Below, in pieces: positions 53,691-64,000 of a stretch of 64,000 bases of DNA. The notes beneath the pieces were generated by a model. That model worked only from the letters and a program-made list of their open reading frames with translations. It was not told the origin of the DNA and did not search any database. Both the position numbers and the translations under genes were made by a program. How positions within the stretch are numbered: position 1 is the first letter of the stretch; each line of letters begins with the position of its first letter. Origin of the DNA: Actinotalea subterranea (GTDB taxonomy: Bacteria > Actinomycetota > Actinomycetes > Actinomycetales > Cellulomonadaceae). The DNA lies in assembly GCF_008364845.1 (NCBI RefSeq), contig NZ_VTTP01000002.1, positions 62,001-126,000 on the forward strand. Direction: 5' to 3'.

Positions 53691-54479
53691 ATGATCGCCG
53701 CCTCCGGTGAGGGCGGCGGGTTCCACCCGCCGTCGATCGCCGAGTTCTTCCCCGCGGCCTTCGCCTTCGAGGGCACCCCGTTCGAGATGAACCGGATCAT
53801 CCTGGTCCGGCTCGTCGCCACCGCGGTCCTCGTCGCGCTCTTCGTGGTCGCCGCGCGCCGTGCCCAGCTCGTGCCGGGCCGCGGCCAGAACGTCGCCGAG
53901 ATGGCGCTCGACTTCGTCCGGGTCAACATCGCCCAGGAGACGATGGGCCACAACGCCAAGCGGTTCCTGCCGATGCTCACCACGATCTTCTTCGCGGTGC
54001 TCGCCATGAACCTCACCGGCGTGGTGCCGCTGCTCAACATCGCGAGCACCTCGCTCATCGGCATGCCGCTCGTGCTGGCCGCCTGGGTGTACGTCATGTA
54101 CCTCGCCGTGGGCATCAAGAAGTTCGGGCTCGGCGGCTACCTCAAGAACAACCTGCTGCCGCCCGGCCTCCCGCCGGTGCTGTACGTCCTCGTGACGCCG
54201 ATCGAGGCGCTCCAGGTGTTCGTCTTCCGGCCCGCGACCCTCGCCCTGCGACTCACGGCCAACATGATCGCCGGCCACCTCATCCTCGTCCTGTGCTTCG
54301 GCGCGACCCACTTCTTCCTCTTCGAGGCGGGAGGCGCCCTCAAGGCCGCGGCGGCGCTGTCGCTCACGGCCGGCGTGGCCTTCACACTCTTCGAGGTGCT
54401 GGTCGCCGGGCTGCAGGCGTACATCTTCACCCTCCTGGCCGCCGTGTACCTGAACATGGCGGTCGAGGAGGAGCACTGA
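53691..54479 (+). CDS. atpB: F1Fo ATP synthase subunit a
   Basis: A 262-residue membrane subunit forming the proton half-channels. The essential Arg is in FRPATLALRLTANMIAGHLIL. About six membrane helices are visible. The Shine-Dalgarno GGGGGAG (53654-53660) lies 30 bases before this ATG but six bases before an in-frame CTG at 53667, which would add STVATNL; a CTG start is therefore possible. Confidence 0.94.
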   Translation: MIAASGEGGGFHPPSIAEFFPAAFAFEGTPFEMNRIILVRLVATAVLVALFVVAARRAQLVPGRGQNVAEMALDFVRVNIAQETMGHNAKRFLPMLTTIFFAVLAMNLTGVVPLLNIASTSLIGMPLVLAAWVYVMYLAVGIKKFGLGGYLKNNLLPPGLPPVLYVLVTPIEALQVFVFRPATLALRLTANMIAGHLILVLCFGATHFFLFEAGGALKAAAALSLTAGVAFTLFEVLVAGLQAYIFTLLAAVYLNMAVEEEH

Positions 54480-55392
<913 letters not shown>

Positions 55393-55393
<1 letters not shown>

Positions 55394-56208
55394 TGCGGGG
55401 AACCAGTGCGGCGTCGCTCGAGCAGGTGGCACGGGCCTTCGAGCCCGTGCTGCAGGCCGCGGGTGACGACGCCTCGACGCTCGGCGCCCAGCTGTTCGCC
55501 GTCGTCGACGCGCTCGACTCCTCCGGATCCCTGCGCCGGGCGCTGAGCGACCCGTCACGGGACGGGGACGCGAAGGCCGGGCTGGCGAGCGGGCTGCTCG
55601 CCGGGCGGGTCGACCCGCGGGTCGTCGACATCGTCTCGGCGTTCGCCCGGGCGCGCTGGTCGGCCGAGGCGGACCTGACCGAGGCCGTCGAGCAGGTCGC
55701 GGCGGACGCGGTGCTCGCGGGCGCCCAGTCCGCGGGCCTGCTCGCGCAGGTCGAGGACGAGCTGTTCCGGCTCGACCGGACCCTCGTGGGGCAGCGCGAG
55801 CTGCGCCGCGCGCTCACCGACCGCTCGGCGACGTCCGAGAACCGGACGGCGCTCGTGCGTCGGCTCATCGAGGGCAAGGTCACGGCACCCACGCAGCAGC
55901 TCGTCGAGCGCGCCGCAGCCACCCCCCGGGGCCGGACCATGGCCACGACCCTCGCGCTCCTGGGACGGCTCGCCGCCCGCCGGCGCCAGCGGCTGCTCGC
56001 CGCGGTGTCGACGGCGTCGCCGCTGACCGAAGCGCAGGTCACCAGGCTGCGCTCGCTCCTCGAGAACGCCTACGGGCGGCAGATCCAGCTGAACATCGCC
56101 CTGGACCCCCAGGTCCTCGGCGGGCTGCGGATCCAGGTCGGGGCCGAGGTGGTCGACTCGACCGTGCTGGCCCGGCTCGACGACGCACGACGCCGGCTCG
56201 CGGGCTGA
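55393..56208 (+). CDS. atpH: F1Fo ATP synthase subunit delta
   Basis: A 271-residue stalk subunit, at the long end of the family as in other actinobacteria. The C-terminal family signature [35 protein letters not shown] is clear. The ATG shares one base with the atpF stop (TGATG). Confidence 0.93.
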
Positions 56209-56305
56209 CGCGGGCATCACGACGCACCGAGCCGCCCACCGTGCGCGGCTCGCACAGGATGTGGACGACAGCACCGGACGGTGCGGTCACGACAGGAGAG
56301 AGACC

Positions 56306-57937
<1,632 letters not shown>

Positions 57938-57939
57938 GC

Positions 57940-60383
<2,444 letters not shown>

Positions 60384-60394
60384 GGAGCGCACAG

Positions 60395-60679
60395 GTGGCG
60401 AACCTCGAGGTCGACCTCGTCGCTGCGGACCGCAAGGTCTGGTCGGGCGAGGCCAGCATGATCAGCGCACCGGCCGCGGACGGCGACATCGGCATCCTGC
60501 CCGGGCACGCGCCCGTGCTGGCGGTGCTGCGCGCCGGCACGGTCCGGATCACCGCGGTCGACGGGGGGTCGCACGTCGTCCAGGTCGACGCGGGCTTCCT
60601 GTCCGTCGACGACAACCAGGTCACCGTCGTGGTCGACACCGCCCGGGACGCGGTGCCCGGCACGACCGGCAGGCACTGA
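60395..60679 (+). CDS. atpC: F1Fo ATP synthase subunit epsilon
   Basis: A 94-residue subunit with only the N-terminal beta-sandwich (VDLVAADRKVWSGEASMISAPAADGDIGILPGHAPVLAVL). The C-terminal helical hairpin is missing, as in several actinobacteria; this removes the usual epsilon-inhibition element. Confidence 0.94.
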   Translation: MANLEVDLVAADRKVWSGEASMISAPAADGDIGILPGHAPVLAVLRAGTVRITAVDGGSHVVQVDAGFLSVDDNQVTVVVDTARDAVPGTTGRH

Positions 60680-60691
60680 GGCGCGCCGACC

Positions 60692-61123
60692 GTGGAGGTG
60701 CTGGCCGCGCTGCTGGGGGTCGGGGCGCTGCTGCTCGCCCTGGCCGTGCCGCTCGGCCTGTACCTCTCACGGCAGAGCACCCTCTCCCGCCGCGTCGGCT
60801 CGTTCACGTGCCAGCTGCGCGACGAGCTGCCTGACGAGGACACGGGCTGGGTCGCCGGCATCGCCCAGTACGGCACCGCGCGGATCGTCTGGTGGCGCAC
60901 GCTCTCGCTCGCGCCCCGCCCGGCCCGCACCTGGTCCCGCAACGACCTGGTGCTGCTCGAGCGGGTCCCGCTCGACGAGGTCGACGACGCCGGCAGGGCG
61001 ATGATGCTCGTCCATTGCCGCCACCACGAGGAGAGGTTCCAGCTGACGATGTCCGTCGCCGCCTGCGCAGGGCTCGTGTCCTGGCTCGAGTCCGGTCCGC
61101 GGCCCGTCGGGAGGGTGCTCTAG
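60692..61123 (+). CDS. DUF2550 membrane protein
   Basis: A 143-residue protein. One N-terminal helix ([23 protein letters not shown]) then a soluble beta domain ([36 protein letters not shown]). It matches the DUF2550 family found after atpC in actinobacteria. Function unknown. It shares one base with nucS (TAGTG). Confidence 0.88.
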   Translation: MEVLAALLGVGALLLALAVPLGLYLSRQSTLSRRVGSFTCQLRDELPDEDTGWVAGIAQYGTARIVWWRTLSLAPRPARTWSRNDLVLLERVPLDEVDDAGRAMMLVHCRHHEERFQLTMSVAACAGLVSWLESGPRPVGRVL

Positions 61124-61818
61124 TGCGGCTCGTCGTCGCGCAGTGCTCGGCGCGCTACACGGGCCGCCTCTCGGCCCACCTCCCGCTCGCGACGCGCCTC
61201 CTCGTGGTCAAGGCCGACGGCAGCGTGCTGCTCCACTCGGACGGCGGGTCGTACAAGCCCCTCAACTGGATGAGCCCGCCGTGCTCGCTCGCCGTCCTGG
61301 ACCCGGCGCCTGACGCCGCCGATCGGGGCGTGACCCAGGTGTGGCACGTCCAGCACACCAAGTCCGACGACCGGCTCGAGATCGAGCTGCACGACGTGCT
61401 GCACGACTCGGCCCACGACCTGGGCGTGGACCCCGGGCTCGTCAAGGACGGCGTCGAGGCGCACCTCCAGGCGCTCCTCGCCGAGCAGATCCAGCTCCTC
61501 GGCCACGGGCACGTGCTCGTGCGACGCGAGTACCCGACCGCCATCGGCCCCGTCGACATCCTCGCGCGGGACGCCTCGGGCGGCTCGGTCGCCGTGGAGA
61601 TCAAGCGCCGCGGCGACATCGACGGCGTCGAGCAGCTCACGCGGTACCTCGAGCTGCTCAACCGTGACCCGCACCTGGCCCCCGTGCGCGGAATCTTCGC
61701 CGCGCAGGAGATCAAGCCGCAGGCCCGCGTCCTCGCGCAGGACCGCGGGATCAGCTGCCTCGTCCTCGACTACGAGGCGATGCGCGGCGTCGACGACGTC
61801 GACTCACGGCTCTTCTGA
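61123..61818 (+). CDS. nucS: Mismatch-specific endonuclease NucS (EndoMS)
   Basis: A 231-residue nuclease that cuts at mismatches and replaces MutS/MutL in actinobacteria. Catalytic residues are seen in [14 protein letters not shown] (Asp) and [13 protein letters not shown] (Glu, Lys). The C-terminus DDVDSRLF looks like the sliding-clamp-binding tail. GTG start overlaps DUF2550. Confidence 0.95.
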   Translation: MRLVVAQCSARYTGRLSAHLPLATRLLVVKADGSVLLHSDGGSYKPLNWMSPPCSLAVLDPAPDAADRGVTQVWHVQHTKSDDRLEIELHDVLHDSAHDLGVDPGLVKDGVEAHLQALLAEQIQLLGHGHVLVRREYPTAIGPVDILARDASGGSVAVEIKRRGDIDGVEQLTRYLELLNRDPHLAPVRGIFAAQEIKPQARVLAQDRGISCLVLDYEAMRGVDDVDSRLF

Positions 61819-61865
61819 CCGGACGGGGACGCCGTGCCGACGAGGACGCGCTGCCGGGGCCGCTC

Positions 61866-62552
61866 GTGAACGACGCGGGTGGTGCCGCCGAGCGGGCCGC
61901 GGCCGCGCGTCGGGAGCGGCTCGCGGCGCTGCGACGCAGCTACGAGCGCTCGACGCTGGCCGAGGCCGACCTCGCGCAGGACCCGTTCGTCCAGTTCCAC
62001 CGGTGGTTCGACGACGCGCTCGCCGCCGGCCTGACCGAGCCCAACGCGATGGTCCTCGCCACGGCGGGACCGGACGGGACACCGTCGGCCAGGGTCGTGC
62101 TGCTCAAGGGCCTCGACGAGCGTGGGTTCGTCCTCTTCACCCACCACGGCTCCCGCAAGGGCCGCGAGATGCTCGCGAACCCGCGTGCGTCGCTCGTGTT
62201 CCCGTGGTTCGAGATCGACAGGCAGGTCGTGGTCGTCGGCGACGTCGAGCAGGTGGATCGCGCGACGACGCGCGAGTACTTCCGGACCCGCCCGCGCGAC
62301 TCGCAGATCGCCGCGTGGGCGAGCACCCAGTCGAGCGTCCTGGCGTCCCGCCGGGAGCTCGACGACCGGTTCGCGCAGGAGTCCGCGCGCCGTGTCGACG
62401 ACGCCGAGGTCCCCGTGCCCGACCACTGGGGCGGGTTCCGCGTGGTGCCGCAGACGATCGAGCTGTGGCAGGGGCGCGTCTCGCGGCTGCACGATCGGCT
62501 GCGCTACCGCCGCGACGGCCACGGCTGGGTCGTCGAGCGCCTCGCGCCCTGA
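61866..62552 (+). CDS. pdxH: Pyridoxamine 5'-phosphate oxidase
   Basis: A 228-residue FMN enzyme making pyridoxal phosphate. Motifs: PNAMVLATAGPDGTPSARVVLLKGLDERGFVLFTHHGSRKG (FMN and PLP binding) and C-terminal VPDHWGGFRVVPQTIELWQGRVSRLHDR. GTG start; no strong Shine-Dalgarno seen. Confidence 0.95.
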   Translation: MNDAGGAAERAAAARRERLAALRRSYERSTLAEADLAQDPFVQFHRWFDDALAAGLTEPNAMVLATAGPDGTPSARVVLLKGLDERGFVLFTHHGSRKGREMLANPRASLVFPWFEIDRQVVVVGDVEQVDRATTREYFRTRPRDSQIAAWASTQSSVLASRRELDDRFAQESARRVDDAEVPVPDHWGGFRVVPQTIELWQGRVSRLHDRLRYRRDGHGWVVERLAP

Positions 62553-62662
62553 CGCGTCCCTGGCCCAGTGCCCTGGCCTCTCCCGGGACCGACGGACCGG
62601 CACGTCCGGGCCCGGGTCCCTCGGCCCAGCGCCCGGGACGGGCAGGGGGCCACAATGGGAGC

Positions 62663-63892
62663 ATGATCGCCTCGCAGACGCCGTCCGGAGCCCTGACCTA
62701 CCGCGGACGCGTGGTGACCCCTGGCGGCGTCCTCGACGACGGGCTCGTCGTGCTCGAGGGCGAGCGGATCGCCTGGGTCGGCGCCGCCGAGGCGGCACCG
62801 CAGGGCATCGACGTGCCGCCCGCCGCCCCCGGCCCGCGGGCCACGATCGTGCCCGGCCTGGTGGACATCCACTGCCACGGGGGTGGGGGAGCGGGCTTCC
62901 CCGACGTGGCCGACGCCCAGGCCGCCCGCACGGCGGTCGCCGAGCACCTCGCGCACGGCACCACGAGCCTCGTCGCGTCGCTCGTCACCGCCGATGCCGA
63001 GACGCTGGTGCGGCGCACGGCGATGCTCGCCGAGCTCGCCGCGGCGGGGGAGATCGTCGGCATCCACCTCGAGGGGCCCTTCCTCTCCCGCGCGCGCTGC
63101 GGGGCGCAGGACCCCGCCCTCATGCAGGCCGGCAGCGCCGCGCTCGTGCGTGAGGTCGCGCGTGTGGGCGGCGGCTGGTTCGCGACCATGACGATCGCAC
63201 CCGAGGTCCCGGGCGTGCTCGGTGCCGGCGGCGCGCTCGAGGCGCTCGCCGAGGTGGGTGCGGTCCCGTCCATCGGGCACACCGACGGCTCGGCCGAGCT
63301 GACCGAGGAGGCGCTGGTCGCGGCCCGGCGGGCCCTGGGCGCCGAGGGGACCCGCTCCGGGCGGCCGACGGCGACCCACCTGTTCAACGGCATGCGCGCG
63401 CTCCACCACCGCGACCCGGGCCCGGTGGCCGCGTGCCTCGCGGCTGCCGCCCGCGGCGAGGCGGTCGTCGAGCTCGTGGCCGACGGCGTCCACCTCTCAC
63501 CGGCGACGGTCCGCACCGTGTTCGACCTCGTCGGGCCCGGTTCCGTCGCACTCGTCACTGACGCGATGGCGGCGGCGGGGATGCCCGACGGACGCTACGA
63601 CCTCGGGTCGATGCAGGTCAGGGTCGTGGACGGCGTCGCGCGCCTGGCGGACGGCGACGCGATCGCCGGCGGGACGGCCCACCTCCTCGACGTCGTGCGC
63701 AGCACGGTCGCCGCGGGTGTCCCGGTCGCGCACGCGATCGAGGCCGCGACGGCGACACCCGCGTCGGTGCTCGGCCGCACCGACATCGGTGCGCTCGCGG
63801 CGGGGCTGCGTGCGGACGTGCTCGTGCTCGACGACGACCTGCGGCCCCTCGAGGTCGTGCGCGGCGGTCGCGTCGTGGTGCCCTCCGCCTGA
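62663..63892 (+). CDS. nagA: N-acetylglucosamine-6-phosphate deacetylase
   Basis: A 409-residue amidohydrolase removing acetate from GlcNAc-6-P in chitin and wall recycling. Metal and catalytic motifs: VDIHCHGGGGAG, GIHLEGPFLS (metal Glu), PSIGHTDGSAE, ATHLFNGMRALHHRDPG and the catalytic Asp in VTDAMAAAGMPDG. ATG 62663 has CACAAT six bases upstream and no Shine-Dalgarno, so it may be leaderless. It is followed by a hairpin. nagB is not in the window. Confidence 0.95.
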   Translation: MIASQTPSGALTYRGRVVTPGGVLDDGLVVLEGERIAWVGAAEAAPQGIDVPPAAPGPRATIVPGLVDIHCHGGGGAGFPDVADAQAARTAVAEHLAHGTTSLVASLVTADAETLVRRTAMLAELAAAGEIVGIHLEGPFLSRARCGAQDPALMQAGSAALVREVARVGGGWFATMTIAPEVPGVLGAGGALEALAEVGAVPSIGHTDGSAELTEEALVAARRALGAEGTRSGRPTATHLFNGMRALHHRDPGPVAACLAAAARGEAVVELVADGVHLSPATVRTVFDLVGPGSVALVTDAMAAAGMPDGRYDLGSMQVRVVDGVARLADGDAIAGGTAHLLDVVRSTVAAGVPVAHAIEAATATPASVLGRTDIGALAAGLRADVLVLDDDLRPLEVVRGGRVVVPSA

Positions 63893-63942
63893 GACGACTC
63901 CCGCCGCTGGGGCGGCCGACGGCCACCCCAGGGGTCGCGTGC

Positions 63943-63960
63943 GCCCGGATGAGTCCGGGC
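63943..63960 (+). terminator. nagA terminator hairpin
   Basis: GCCCGGA (63943-63949) pairs with TCCGGGC (63954-63960). A longer-range GACGACTC/GAGTCGTC (63893-63900 with 63969-63976) could extend it. Nothing else is seen to the end of the window. Confidence 0.55.
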
Positions 63961-64000
63961 CATCCCGTGAGTCGTCGGCGCGCAGGGTTCCACGCCACGC

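Overview
The window is about 64 kb of very GC-rich chromosome from an aerobic to facultatively anaerobic Gram-positive actinobacterium. The best guess is Cellulomonas or a close relative in the Micrococcales; this is inferred from gene content, not from a database search. Supporting markers are the SigR/RsrA thiol-stress pair, BldC, the fused 2-oxoglutarate decarboxylase Kgd, NucS, the 24-residue ribosomal protein bL37, the Rv3235-like gene after secA, and the F1Fo operon order followed by a DUF2550 gene. All genes look chromosomal. I see no phage, insertion sequence, CRISPR array or rRNA, and only one tRNA.

Layout. 1-6 kb: the end of secA, an Rv3235-like gene and a LysM protein, then a SAF-domain (CpaB-like) and CpaE/MinD-like ATPase pair. 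6-10 kb: aroA-rsgA-hisN and a DoxX gene. 10-13 kb: sigR-rsrA, the bL37 gene, a stand-alone pilT and a degenerate SGNH protein. 13-19 kb: a GlxA-type regulator and kgd. 19-25 kb: a response regulator-histidine kinase-ABC exporter operon, divergent from two CorC/hemolysin genes. 25-33 kb: a VanY-type peptidase, an aldose epimerase, a lipoprotein, adhE divergent from hsp20, and a MalY-type lyase. 33-38 kb: an SRPBCC protein, bldC behind a cyclic-di-GMP riboswitch, a TetR/oxidoreductase pair, tRNA-Arg, a GntR regulator and an MFS transporter. 38-53 kb: argS-lysA, a class V aminotransferase, hom-thrC-thrB, rho, rpmE, and prfA-prmC-sua5-wecA-like leading into the ATP synthase operon (53-61 kb). 61-64 kb: nucS, pdxH and nagA.

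How the parts work together. lysA and hom-thrC-thrB are the aspartate-family branches to lysine and threonine. The block from prfA to atpC is largely joined by 4-base overlaps and looks like one long operon or several coupled ones. adhE (fermentation), hsp20 (dormancy/heat) and the atp operon (energy) share a GGA[C/T]CTTCGTCC-type palindrome in their upstream regions, which suggests a common DosR/DevR-like hypoxia or energy regulator. SigR-type promoters lie in front of sigR itself and rpmE. The most notable element is a well-conserved class I c-di-GMP (GEMM-I) aptamer directly against the Shine-Dalgarno of bldC, which would tie second-messenger level to a master developmental DNA-binding protein. 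Many starts show a TANNNT box six bases before ATG/GTG with no Shine-Dalgarno, the signature of leaderless mRNAs.
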